From: Bacteroidales bacterium
Lineage (GTDB): Bacteria; Bacteroidota; Bacteroidia; Bacteroidales; BM520
Reading direction: 5' to 3'
DNA length: 11,968 nucleotides
Assembly: GCA_028701815.1 (NCBI GenBank)
Contig: JAQVPY010000054.1
Span: forward strand, 1 to 11,968
Position numbers and translations under genes: made by a program. The notes beneath the pieces were generated by a model. The model made no database searches and had not been told where the DNA came from. It saw only the letters and a list, made by a program, of their open reading frames with translations. This document shows, one piece after another, positions 1 to 6,709 of this stretch. Position 1 is the first letter of the stretch. Every line of letters starts with the position of its first letter.

Positions 1-2027
1 AAATCGAAGTTTCTCGGCAGGTACCAACCGAAGGTAAGATAGCCATAGCTGTCGGGGGACCTTAGCAACCTGTCGTGAGTGCCGGCTTCGGGATCTTCAG
101 ACCATTCCTGCGGCGTATTATAATGGCTTTTCTGGAAGGTATATCCTATTTGAAAGTTGATGTTTTTGTATGCGATTCTCCCTTCGGCATTTAAACCTGC
201 CACGTAAAGGTTGTCGCTGGCATTGGTTCTTGTCAGAATAGCATTCCCGTTGTCATCGTATCCGCTTTCAACAAGGATGAAAGGGTCATTTAATAAAGTG
301 TAGAAGCCTTCTGCAAGGATGTTTACCTGTGTGCTGCCGAATTGTTTGTACCAGTCAGCCGATATATTAACGGTGTGAGAGTATTCGGGATGCAGATCCG
401 GATCGAGAACATGGAGGTGTACTTCACCGCCAACTGCGCCGATATGCAAGTCTTCATCGAAAACTTGTGGAGCACGGTAGCCGGAAGCGTAACTAGCTCT
501 GAATGTCCATGACTGCCAAGGTGCATATCTCATGTTTAAACGAGGCGAAAAGACCGCGTTTTTCATCATATTATGCTTGTCTAAACGCGCTCCGATAAGC
601 AAAGATACTTTATCGTTTTTCCATTCGTTTTGTGCATATACTCCCCAGATATTAACCTCTTGATTCGTGTTGCGATTATAACTTACAAAAACGTCATTAA
701 GTCTGTCGTAGGTAAACTCGGTACCCACTATTAATGTCGCCGGCATGAACCAGCATTTATCCATATTCCACTGATACTGCAGAGAAGATGAACTTGTCAA
801 CTCATGCGTCTTTCCGTAAGCATTAGGGTCTTTTCCGGCACCATAATAGGAACTTCTGTTAATATTCTGTAGCGCAGACGAAATAGTCCACAGATGCTTG
901 CTGCTTTTTGTGAAGATGTTGAAGTTTACGCTCCCGCCGTCGATTGAGTGTTCTGTCTGCTCCGTAATATCGGTCTCGTGTGGCTGCAACTCCAAACTGT
1001 CGCCGCCGCGTCTGAACTCATAGATATGATGGTATTCGATGCTTAATTTTGAATAGTCGCTTGTTTTATGAAATGCCCTGAATCCTGCATTGGTACTTTT
1101 CATTTTAGTTAGTTCCGTGAAACCGTCACCGTTTCTATCGTATGGCTGACGTGAACGATTTCCCCCGAAGATAAAAATGCCGCTTCTGTTGTTTTTTGTT
1201 ATTAAGGAAGCCTTTAAATTGGTGGAATTTTCCCAAGACGTACCACCTATTAAAGATGTTTCGTTACTTATAGTAGCAGAATTTTGAGTAGGCTCTTTTG
1301 TGATAATATTCACTACTCCTGCTATGGCATTAGATCCGAATAGTGCAGAACCCCCTCCACGTACTACTTCTATACGGTCGATCATCGATGTGGGATAATG
1401 CTCCAGTCCATAAACAGAGGCAAGGGCACTGAACATGGGACGGCTGTCTATCATAATCTGCGTATATGCGCCTTCTAATCCGTTAATCCTAAGTTGTGTA
1501 GATGTACAGTTGTTACATGTCGATTCTACCCTCAGTCCCGTCTGAAACGGTAATACTTCCGATACGGCAAGTGCAGAAGCGGTCTCTATAAGTTTTGGCG
1601 AAATCACGTTGACGATACTTGCCGCCTCGCGCTGTTTCGTCTCATATTTGTTGGCTGATACAACAATGGCATCCAACATGGTAACACCGGGTGTCAACAC
1701 GAAGTTGATCTCTTTTGTTTCCCTCTCTTTTAAGAAGACTGTTCTGCTTGCAGACTCGTAATTAATGCACGATGCGACGATTACATGCTCGCCGACCGGT
1801 AAATCGGTGATTAAAAAGTGACCTGTTTCATCGGAGACGGTACCGATAGTGGTGCCCTGAATTTGTATGTTGACAAACGGAATATGCTCATTAGTCTCTG
1901 CATCAATAACATGACCGGTAATGTTGATGTCGTCAGTGATGTAAGAAGATGATGAATGTGTAGTTTGGCTCAGCGTATTTATAGAAATAGCAGCTAACAT
2001 CATGATGATTAAAAAAGTATTTTTCAT
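1..2027 (-). CDS. TonB-dependent outer membrane receptor (C-terminus cut by window edge)
   Basis: Outer-membrane active transporter that takes up a scarce ligand using TonB/ExbBD energy. An uninterrupted frame runs from an ATG at 2027 to the left edge, giving 675 residues; the last barrel strands are missing. In order: signal peptide (about 1-21), a CarboxypepD_reg-like beta-sandwich (about 34-112), a TonB-box-like stretch DAIVVSA (119-125), then the plug (about 130-246) with LRINGLEG, IDSRP and VVRGGGSALFGSNAIAGVVN. The barrel follows, with SYASGYRAP and an H-P-E-Y segment typical of these receptors. The plug carries a CNNC motif (171-174) just before the LRINGLEG segment; similar receptors with this CxxC are familiar from Bacteroidota, but their ligand is unclear to me. 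Haem, cobalamin and metal chelates are all possible. There is no room for a cobalamin riboswitch upstream, which weakens a BtuB reading. The neighbouring cation exporter hints at metals, by inference only. It follows the small lipoprotein gene but is separated from it by a hairpin, so it probably has its own promoter. Confidence 0.93.
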   Translation of the reverse strand, partial: MKNTFLIIMMLAAISINTLSQTTHSSSSYITDDINITGHVIDAETNEHIPFVNIQIQGTTIGTVSDETGHFLITDLPVGEHVIVASCINYESASRTVFLKERETKEINFVLTPGVTMLDAIVVSANKYETKQREAASIVNVISPKLIETASALAVSEVLPFQTGLRVESTCNNCTSTQLRINGLEGAYTQIMIDSRPMFSALASVYGLEHYPTSMIDRIEVVRGGGSALFGSNAIAGVVNIITKEPTQNSATISNETSLIGGTSWENSTNLKASLITKNNRSGIFIFGGNRSRQPYDRNGDGFTELTKMKSTNAGFRAFHKTSDYSKLSIEYHHIYEFRRGGDSLELQPHETDITEQTEHSIDGGSVNFNIFTKSSKHLWTISSALQNINRSSYYGAGKDPNAYGKTHELTSSSSLQYQWNMDKCWFMPATLIVGTEFTYDRLNDVFVSYNRNTNQEVNIWGVYAQNEWKNDKVSLLIGARLDKHNMMKNAVFSPRLNMRYAPWQSWTFRASYASGYRAPQVFDEDLHIGAVGGEVHLHVLDPDLHPEYSHTVNISADWYKQFGSTQVNILAEGFYTLLNDPFILVESGYDDNGNAILTRTNASDNLYVAGLNAEGRIAYKNINFQIGYTFQKSHYNTPQEWSEDPEAGTHDRLLRSPDSYGYLTFGWYLPRNFD

Positions 2028-2052
2028 ATATGCGATTGTTAAAAATTTTGAG

Positions 2053-2060
2053 CAAAAATA
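2053..2060 (-). promoter_or_regulatory. Candidate -7 element for the TonB-dependent receptor
   Basis: On the minus strand this reads TATTTTTG, which fits the Bacteroidota TAnnTTTG -7 consensus. It sits 25 bases upstream of the receptor ATG and would give a short leader. No convincing TTG was seen 19-21 bases further upstream (only a T-run), so this is a motif match only. Confidence 0.4.
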
Positions 2061-2162
2061 CAACTCTCATGATGGATGAAAAATCCTTATTTTAAGTCAA
2101 TTATAGTCGAAGTTATACCTAAAAATGATTAAATAAAAAAATATAACGAATAATTTCCCAAA

Positions 2163-2199
2163 AATATGGCGATAACTTATATCAAATTATCGCCATATT
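2163..2199 (-). terminator. Perfect 13-bp hairpin, probable terminator after the small lipoprotein gene
   Basis: The arms AATATGGCGATAA (2163-2175) and TTATCGCCATATT (2187-2199) are perfectly complementary, with an 11-base loop. On the minus strand the hairpin lies 9 bases past the stop of the small lipoprotein gene, and its arm runs into T residues (ATATTTTTGGG), as expected for an intrinsic terminator. The T-tract is short and the stem is only moderately GC-rich. The stem is symmetric and is also followed by an AT-rich run on the plus strand. A protein-binding dyad is an alternative. Confidence 0.6.
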
Positions 2200-2208
2200 A
2201 TATTTATT

Positions 2209-2379
2209 TTATTCGGTTCTATATGGGATTAATCTCCAAAACAAATAACATTGTTTCGCCCGCGAGTAGAAGTATTCATCACCTTCGATTTCTCGATATT
2301 GTCCCACAGAAGTTCTTGTTGTTATACATGAAGGCAACAAGGCCAGAATTAATAATAGTAAGAAAATGATTTTTCTCAT
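2209..2379 (-). CDS. Small lipoprotein resembling the N-terminal part of Bor-family proteins, probably truncated
   Basis: This 56-residue frame starts at an ATG after an A-rich stretch. It has a clear lipoprotein signal: MRK, a hydrophobic core of Ile/Leu/Phe, then a lipobox LLPSC with Cys18 as the predicted lipidated residue. The mature part begins ITTRTSVGQYREIEG and contains YSRAKQCYLFWRLIPYRTE before TAA. From memory, Bacteroidota Bor-family lipoproteins share a TRTSVG...Y.EIEG...GKQ..LFWGL.P pattern and run to about 100 residues, continuing into a segment with a conserved cysteine. Here the stop falls inside that conserved stretch, and a perfect hairpin follows directly. It is therefore either a genuinely short form or a decayed copy; no continuation was seen in other frames downstream. 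It would be an envelope-anchored protein of unknown role. A possible promoter with TTG (2431-2433), a 19-base spacer and TATATATG (2404-2411, one mismatch to consensus) lies upstream on the same strand. Confidence 0.62.
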   Translation of the reverse strand: MRKIIFLLLLILALLPSCITTRTSVGQYREIEGDEYFYSRAKQCYLFWRLIPYRTE

Positions 2380-2403
2380 AAGAATTTTTTTTTAATATTT
2401 TTG

Positions 2404-2433
2404 CATATATACGGTTTTTCCTGAAACAGACAA
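2404..2433 (-). promoter_or_regulatory. Candidate promoter of the small lipoprotein gene
   Basis: On the minus strand there is TTG (2433-2431), then exactly 19 bases, then TATATATG (2411-2404). The spacing fits the Bacteroidota -33/-7 arrangement. The -7 box differs from TAnnTTTG at one position. The ATG is 25 bases downstream of the -7 box. The -33 part lies inside the dyad at 2430-2444. Confidence 0.35.
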
Positions 2434-2444
2434 GTTATACTTGT
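2430..2444. promoter_or_regulatory. 15-bp dyad, candidate operator between divergent genes
   Basis: ACAAGT-TAT-ACTTGT is a perfect 6-bp inverted repeat with a 3-base centre. It covers the possible -33 of the minus-strand lipoprotein promoter and lies 10 bases upstream of the possible -7 of the plus-strand cation exporter. That is a good position for a dimeric repressor acting on both genes. No regulator gene is adjacent, and a 6-bp dyad can occur by chance in AT-rich DNA. Confidence 0.3.
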
Positions 2445-2454
2445 AAAAAAACAT

Positions 2455-2462
2455 TACTTTTG
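2455..2462 (+). promoter_or_regulatory. Candidate -7 element for the cation exporter
   Basis: TACTTTTG matches the Bacteroidota TAnnTTTG -7 consensus and lies 19 bases before the exporter ATG. No TTG was seen at the usual 19-21 base spacing. A second match, TATTTTTG at 2396-2403, would give a longer leader. A third, at 2472-2479, is too close to the ATG to serve it. Confidence 0.35.
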
Positions 2463-2481
2463 CAGCGTTAATATTTTTGTC

Positions 2482-3375
2482 ATGCAAACGGATAGAGAAA
2501 AGAGCATATATCGAGTAACAATAGGCGGTTTTATTGTAAACGTCGTTCTCACAGTTGGTAAGTTGTTTGCGGGAATTGTCGGCAGAAGTGGTGCCATGCT
2601 CGCTGATGCCATACACTCGTTGAGCGATTTTATGACCGACTTGGCAGTGCTTGTACTTGTAAAAAAGTCATCCAAGCCTAAAGATGACAGCCATGATTAC
2701 GGACACGGAAAATACGAGACTTTGGCTACAGTTTTAATCGGTATTGCCCTCTTTGCTGTAGGGGTCTGTCTTATGATCAACAGTATCCAAAAGATAGTAG
2801 GCTTTTATCATGGAGAAGAACTCAGCTCTCCCGGCATCATAGCGTTGGTGGCTGCTTTTGTAAGTATTGTAGCGAAGGAAATCCTGTTTTGGATTACATC
2901 TTCCGTAGGTAAAAAAGTTAATTCTCAGGCCGTCATTGCAAACGCTTGGCATCATCGCAGTGATGCACTTTCTTCTGTGGCGACACTCCTCGGTATAGGC
3001 GGAGCAATATTTCTTGGGGGAAAATGGAAAGTCCTTGATCCCATAGCTGCCCTTATTGTTAGTGCTCTTATTATCGGTGTCGCATATAAACTTTTCAAAC
3101 CCGGACTTGATGAATTACTCGAATCATCACTTCCTCAGGAGATGGAAGATGAAATCATTTCCGAAGTGATGAAGATAAATGATGGAATTGCTGACCCGCA
3201 TAATCTGAAGACGAGACGAATAGGACAAAATATCGCGATAGAAATGCATATCAGATTAAAGTCGGACATGACCGTTCAGGAGAGTCATGAAATTACACGC
3301 GAAATAGAGAAGAGGCTGAAAGCTAAATATGGCGAAGGTACTCTTATTGCCATCCATGTGGAACCTATAAAATAA
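2482..3375 (+). CDS. Cation diffusion facilitator, probable Zn2+ (or other divalent metal)/H+ antiporter
   Basis: Inner-membrane exporter of the CDF family, which moves Zn2+ or similar ions out of the cytoplasm against protons. The 297 residues match the length of FieF/ZitB-type proteins and start at an ATG. About six membrane segments lie within residues 12-205, followed by a cytoplasmic domain (about 210-297) with the ferredoxin-like pattern that ends in AIHVEP. The transport site is visible. Segment 2 has ADAIHSLSD with Asp42, His45 and Asp49. Segment 5 has NAWHHRSDA with His157 and Asp161. Family work links His rather than Asp at the position of His45 with preference for Zn2+ over Cd2+, so zinc is my inference; Fe2+, Mn2+ or Co2+ cannot be excluded. 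The segment 2-3 loop has HDYGHGKYE, typical of the family. It is a single gene, divergent from the lipoprotein and receptor genes and convergent with the GH2 gene, whose stop lies 12 bases away. Confidence 0.93.
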   Translation: MQTDREKSIYRVTIGGFIVNVVLTVGKLFAGIVGRSGAMLADAIHSLSDFMTDLAVLVLVKKSSKPKDDSHDYGHGKYETLATVLIGIALFAVGVCLMINSIQKIVGFYHGEELSSPGIIALVAAFVSIVAKEILFWITSSVGKKVNSQAVIANAWHHRSDALSSVATLLGIGGAIFLGGKWKVLDPIAALIVSALIIGVAYKLFKPGLDELLESSLPQEMEDEIISEVMKINDGIADPHNLKTRRIGQNIAIEMHIRLKSDMTVQESHEITREIEKRLKAKYGEGTLIAIHVEPIK

Positions 3376-3398
3376 GAGGGAGATTTATTAATCCTCTT
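3374..3398. terminator. Weak inverted repeat between convergent genes
   Basis: AAGAGG (3374-3379) and CCTCTT (3393-3398) can pair across a 13-base loop, spanning the stop codons of the convergent cation exporter and GH2 genes. A bidirectional terminator is plausible from position, but the 6-bp stem is weak and overlaps coding sequence. Confidence 0.25.
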
Positions 3399-5436
3399 CT
3401 TCAATATGCCATGTGCATATATCGTCGATGGAATTACCTTCCTGTATGTAGCCTATAACGCGTATGGCGTTGTCGCCTTGTCTCAACGAGACGTTTTTCC
3501 ATATTAGCACGTGTAAATCGTCGGGATTTTTTCTTTTTCCTATTCTTTTGCCGTTGACGAAAAGTTCGGCATTCCTTGTGTTTGCGTAGGCTTTTATGTC
3601 GATTTTTTTCTGCTCTTCGGGACGTCTGGCGTATCGCTTAGATGTAATATGCACCATCGGCTCTATATTCCAATTAGCTTTGTAGAAATAGAAGGCGTCT
3701 TTACGCGTTTTTCGGTCGTATGTAACAAGACCTTTGTCGTTTATGCCGGGACGCGCGCCCTCGTCGCGTTCTGCGCTGGCAAAATCGAACATGTTCCAGA
3801 TAAATGCGCCCCAGAGTTTTCGGTTTTTCTTTATACCCTTATAGTTTCGCTCATGGGCTTCCGTCTGCCATTCTTCAGGGTGATGGACCGAAGTGGGGAC
3901 GGGAGGCTTGACAGGGTATTCGTGACAGCTGATGTCGGCGCCATGACCGTATTCTGATATTGCAAAGCCTTGTTTTGAATATTTTTTGAAGAGGTCGTTC
4001 AAATTATCAAACCCATCCGGACTGCCGCCATACCAGCCTGGGTACATGTTGGCAGCAATATGGTCGGGAATGTTGTTGAGTTCAGTGTTGCTGAGGTCGT
4101 TGGTGGCTGCTACTGTCGGACGCGACGGGTCGAGATCGTGAATCTCGTCGTTCAATTCTTTCAGTACACCTATCATGTCTGACTCGCGGTCTTTTGCAGT
4201 AGTCTGATGGAAGATTTCATTGAAGATGCCCCACATACAGATAGAAGGGTGATTCCCGAGTTGGAGGATCATCTCTTTAGCCTGCAACAGCATGTTCTCT
4301 TTAAATTGCTTGCTGTCGCGGACGATTTGTACCGCCGGCACCTCGCTCCATACTATGAGCCCAGCCTTGTCGCAGAGGTCGTAAATATTCTCGCTCTGTG
4401 GATAATGTGCGGTACGAAGTGCATCTGCACCCATCTCAAGCATCATATAAATATCGCGTTTTTCATCTATCTCTGAGACTGCCCAGCCTTTTTCGGAATA
4501 GTCCTGATGTCTATTAACCCCATGTAGAGTCCATGCCCGTCCGTTTAATATTGCCCCTTGCTTGGCGGAAATCTCAAATTCACGCAACCCTAACGGCTGC
4601 TCAACATAATCCCGTGATCCGTCTTCTGCTGTCAGAGCTATCTCTACAGTATACAGATAAGGGCCTTTGCGGCCATTCCATAACTTCGGGTTTTTTATGT
4701 TGAAATCGGCGATAAGATCTCTACCCGTATTCTTCATCTCGACTATATGTCCTTCAGCATCTTTTATCGTTACAGTGACGGATGTCTCCGTATGACGCTT
4801 CTTTTTGTTTATGCGTACTGCGACATCGACTTTCGCCGTCCGCTTGGAAATCGATTTTTGCGTGATGAAAACTCCCGGCGAAGCGTAATATACAGGATCA
4901 ATACATACGTTATCGGTTTCAATCAGTTCTATAGAACGGTACAGCCCTCCGAACATGGTGAAATCTCCTGCAAGAGGTAGCACGTCGTCGTTATAAGTGT
5001 TGTCTGTGATTACAGTGATGGTGTTATTTTTGCCGTTCTTTAACAGATCGGTGATTTCATAACAGAAAGCAGTAAAGGCACCTTTATGAGTGCCGGCAGA
5101 TCTGCCGTTGATAAGAACTTCGGATACAATAGAAGCTCCTTCTCCGCGAATAAAATACCGTTTCCCCGACTTGGGGGCAATAGGTATATTCCTCGTATAT
5201 GTGCCCGTGCCTCGCTTGTATACATTGCTCGCAACTGACGAACCGGAATTACCCGTGCCGCTTCTCGGACCTGTACACCCGTCATTGATGTTCCACGTGT
5301 GAGGTACGGTAACATAAGCGGCGGGCTGACTCTCGAAGTTGAATTGCCATTTTCCGTTTAATGATATTATCTCTCTTGCCGAAACAGTGACGGAAAGAAT
5401 AAAAAAACATATTAACGGAAAAAGCTTTTGTGTCAT
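3388..5436 (-). CDS. Secreted glycoside hydrolase family 2 (beta-galactosidase/beta-glucuronidase-like)
   Basis: Retaining beta-glycosidase expected to release non-reducing terminal sugars from oligosaccharides in the periplasm or at the surface. A signal peptide spans 1-20 and ends in VSA, a good signal peptidase I site. The GH2 jelly-roll sugar-binding domain follows (about 22-175, with VPHTWN and GDFTMFGGLYRSIEL), then an Ig-like domain (about 178-290). The TIM barrel (about 291-590) contains GVNRHQDYS (306-314). The acid/base is Glu407 in GIFNEIF, the nucleophile is Glu495 in AISEYGHG, and FIWNMFDFAS follows (545-554). A C-terminal Ig-like domain (about 593-680) resembles the DUF4982-type extension, with AELFVNGKRIG. 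At 682 residues it is a compact member, much shorter than LacZ. I see no clear glucuronidase-specific N-x-K signature, so beta-galactosidase activity is slightly favoured, but the substrate is not fixed. The start is set by an ATGA overlap with the upstream FMN-protein gene, implying translational coupling. No SusC/SusD pair is visible in the window. Confidence 0.93.
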   Translation of the reverse strand: MTQKLFPLICFFILSVTVSAREIISLNGKWQFNFESQPAAYVTVPHTWNINDGCTGPRSGTGNSGSSVASNVYKRGTGTYTRNIPIAPKSGKRYFIRGEGASIVSEVLINGRSAGTHKGAFTAFCYEITDLLKNGKNNTITVITDNTYNDDVLPLAGDFTMFGGLYRSIELIETDNVCIDPVYYASPGVFITQKSISKRTAKVDVAVRINKKKRHTETSVTVTIKDAEGHIVEMKNTGRDLIADFNIKNPKLWNGRKGPYLYTVEIALTAEDGSRDYVEQPLGLREFEISAKQGAILNGRAWTLHGVNRHQDYSEKGWAVSEIDEKRDIYMMLEMGADALRTAHYPQSENIYDLCDKAGLIVWSEVPAVQIVRDSKQFKENMLLQAKEMILQLGNHPSICMWGIFNEIFHQTTAKDRESDMIGVLKELNDEIHDLDPSRPTVAATNDLSNTELNNIPDHIAANMYPGWYGGSPDGFDNLNDLFKKYSKQGFAISEYGHGADISCHEYPVKPPVPTSVHHPEEWQTEAHERNYKGIKKNRKLWGAFIWNMFDFASAERDEGARPGINDKGLVTYDRKTRKDAFYFYKANWNIEPMVHITSKRYARRPEEQKKIDIKAYANTRNAELFVNGKRIGKRKNPDDLHVLIWKNVSLRQGDNAIRVIGYIQEGNSIDDICTWHIEEED

Positions 5437-5948
5437 GACTTTGCTTTTGCTCTCGCTTTAATGATAAAGATGCCGGCGACGATAAGAATAACTGCTATTA
5501 TTCCGATTATGCATATCATCATTGTAGAAGAGTTCCCGTCGGTTTCATCTACATCCGGTTGTACTGTCTGAGCATATCTGAGTCCGCGGGTAACGGATTC
5601 AATTACTGCTTCTGAAGAATATGTGGCACCGGTGATGACGTCGACATTTAGCTGCAAGGCTTCTTTAACGGTCATACCGAACCATACCGGCAACAGGTCG
5701 TCTTCTACCACATTGAAAAATCTCGGCGTTTCCTGGTTTGGAAGAGCTTCTATGTTTTCTATGATGCCTTTTACTATCGTTATCTTGAGAGGGACGGGTC
5801 CGTTAAAGCCATTGACATCACTTGCAAGGCTGTCGGTTAAAATCACCAGAGAGTCGTTGGAGTAAGTATGCTGAGCGCGAACAGTTACTGACAGGGACAT
5901 CATTGCGACAAGCACCGCAAACAGTATTCTTATCGATTTGTCTTTCAT
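5433..5948 (-). CDS. FMN-binding domain protein, signal peptide plus C-terminal membrane anchor
   Basis: Predicted extracytoplasmic flavoprotein of 171 residues. A signal peptide (1-25, ending VRA) is followed by an FMN_bind domain (about 35-125) of the RnfG/NqrC type. A single transmembrane helix follows (about 143-164), ending in a short positive tail (KARAKAKS), so the domain should face the periplasm. The motif DVITGAT (103-109), followed by YSS, fits the Dxx(S/T)GAT signature in which ApbE attaches FMN covalently through a phosphoester to Thr109. The expected role is electron transfer at the outer face of the inner membrane, or donation to a periplasmic reductase. No ApbE, ferric reductase or Rnf/Nqr subunit lies in the window, so the partner is unknown. 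The ATG overlaps the gpmA stop (TAATG) and the TGA overlaps the GH2 start (ATGA), which places it mid-operon. The link to a glycosidase is unusual. Family assignment is firm; function is not. Confidence 0.88.
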   Translation of the reverse strand: MKDKSIRILFAVLVAMMSLSVTVRAQHTYSNDSLVILTDSLASDVNGFNGPVPLKITIVKGIIENIEALPNQETPRFFNVVEDDLLPVWFGMTVKEALQLNVDVITGATYSSEAVIESVTRGLRYAQTVQPDVDETDGNSSTMMICIIGIIAVILIVAGIFIIKARAKAKS

Positions 5949-6634
5949 TATAAAGTGTATTTTTTAATAAAGTTTAAATCATCGTCGAATTCATAAACGA
6001 TAGGAGTTCCGGTAGGAATCTCGACATTTACGATGTCGTTGTCGGAAATGTTCTCGAAACTCTTAACGAGAGAGCGCAGAGAATTGCCGTGAGCAACTAT
6101 TATGACGCGTTCGCCGTTCATGATACGCGGCTTGATAACATGGTTGAAATAGGGAAGAGTACGTGCAATCGTGTCGGCGAGACTTTCGTGCATCGGGATT
6201 TCTTCTTGCGGAATGTTGCGGTACATCGCAAATGTACGGGCGTTGTATGGACTTGACTCATCCAACAATGGGGGGCGTACGTCGAAACTTCTGCGCCATA
6301 TTTTAACTTGTTCGTCACCGTATTTTGCTGCTGTCTCCGCTTTGTTTAATCCTGCCAGACCGCCGTAATGGCGCTCATTCAGTTTATAATTTTTTTCAAC
6401 AGGCAGCCATTCACGATCCATCTCCTTCAAGATGTAATCCAAAGTGTTGATGGCACGTTTTCAATATGAGGTGTAACAATAATCGAAATCAAAACCGGCA
6501 GCTTTTAATTCTTTGCCCGCGTTTTTTGCTTCTTCTATACCTTTGTCGGAAAGGTTAACATCTACCCAGCCTGTAAAAAGGTTTTTTAAATTCCATTCAC
6601 TCTGTCCGTGACGGACTATAACTAATTGTCTCAT
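5948..6634 (-). pseudogene. gpmA: 2,3-bisphosphoglycerate-dependent phosphoglycerate mutase interrupted by in-frame TGA
   Basis: Glycolytic enzyme interconverting 3- and 2-phosphoglycerate through a phosphohistidine. The frame from the ATG at 6634 to the TAA at 5948 is 228 codons, a normal length for short dPGM proteins. It encodes RHGQSEWN (His9 is the phosphoacceptor), FTGWVDVNLSDKG, then YTSY-stop-KRAINTL, NERHYGGLAGLNKAETA, YGDEQV and VAHGNSLRSL. Reading stays in frame on both sides of the stop, and the usual residue there is Leu, as in TSYLKRA, so one change (TTA to TGA) explains it. Paired homopolymer errors (a T lost and an A gained) would also fit. A restart downstream, such as TTG at 6442, would give a fragment without the RHG motif and should be inactive. 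It is the first gene of the operon with the FMN protein and GH2, with a TAATG junction to the next gene. Either the organism relies on another mutase (GpmI type), or the base is wrong. Confidence 0.85.
6461..6463 (-). other. gpmA: Premature TGA codon within gpmA (codon 58)
   Basis: The minus-strand codon is TGA, between TAT (Tyr57) and AAA (Lys59). Flanking sequence on both sides is well conserved mutase in the same frame. Elsewhere in the window TGA ends the FMN-protein and phoB genes at natural C-termini, so TGA appears to be a normal stop here and not a reassigned codon. Confidence 0.9.
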
Positions 6635-6677
6635 TTTGTTTATTTTAAAGATGTTAGAATAATATTACTACAAAATG

Positions 6678-6685
6678 CAAAGTTA
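6678..6685 (-). promoter_or_regulatory. Candidate -7 element for the gpmA/FMN-protein/GH2 operon
   Basis: On the minus strand this reads TAACTTTG followed by CA, an exact match to the Bacteroidota TAnnTTTG element. It lies in the 75-bp AT-rich gap after phoR, 43 bases upstream of the gpmA ATG. A clear TTG at -33 is not visible. The position suggests the operon is transcribed separately from the pst-pho cluster. No strong terminator hairpin was found after phoR. Confidence 0.5.
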
Positions 6686-6709
6686 GCAATATTTTTTAAT
6701 AAAATGTAG

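Noticed and set aside
2028..2208. Cobalamin or other riboswitch upstream of the TonB-dependent receptor
   Set aside because: The leader after the likely promoter is very short, and the 181-bp gap is AT-rich with only the hairpin; no B12-box-like conserved core was seen.
2166..2369. Plus-strand 67-codon open frame in the intergenic region
   Set aside because: It begins inside the hairpin and is antisense to the lipoprotein gene; the peptide has no signal peptide, domain or recognisable pattern.
5948..6442. A shorter stand-alone gpmA gene starting at TTG 6442
   Set aside because: The codon at 6442 is the normal Leu of the full-length frame, and the product would lack the catalytic RHG motif; it is the downstream half of the interrupted gene.
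6461..6463. TGA in gpmA as selenocysteine or a reassigned codon
   Set aside because: The conserved residue is Leu, not Cys or Trp; no SECIS-like structure was evident, and TGA ends phoB and the FMN-protein gene normally.
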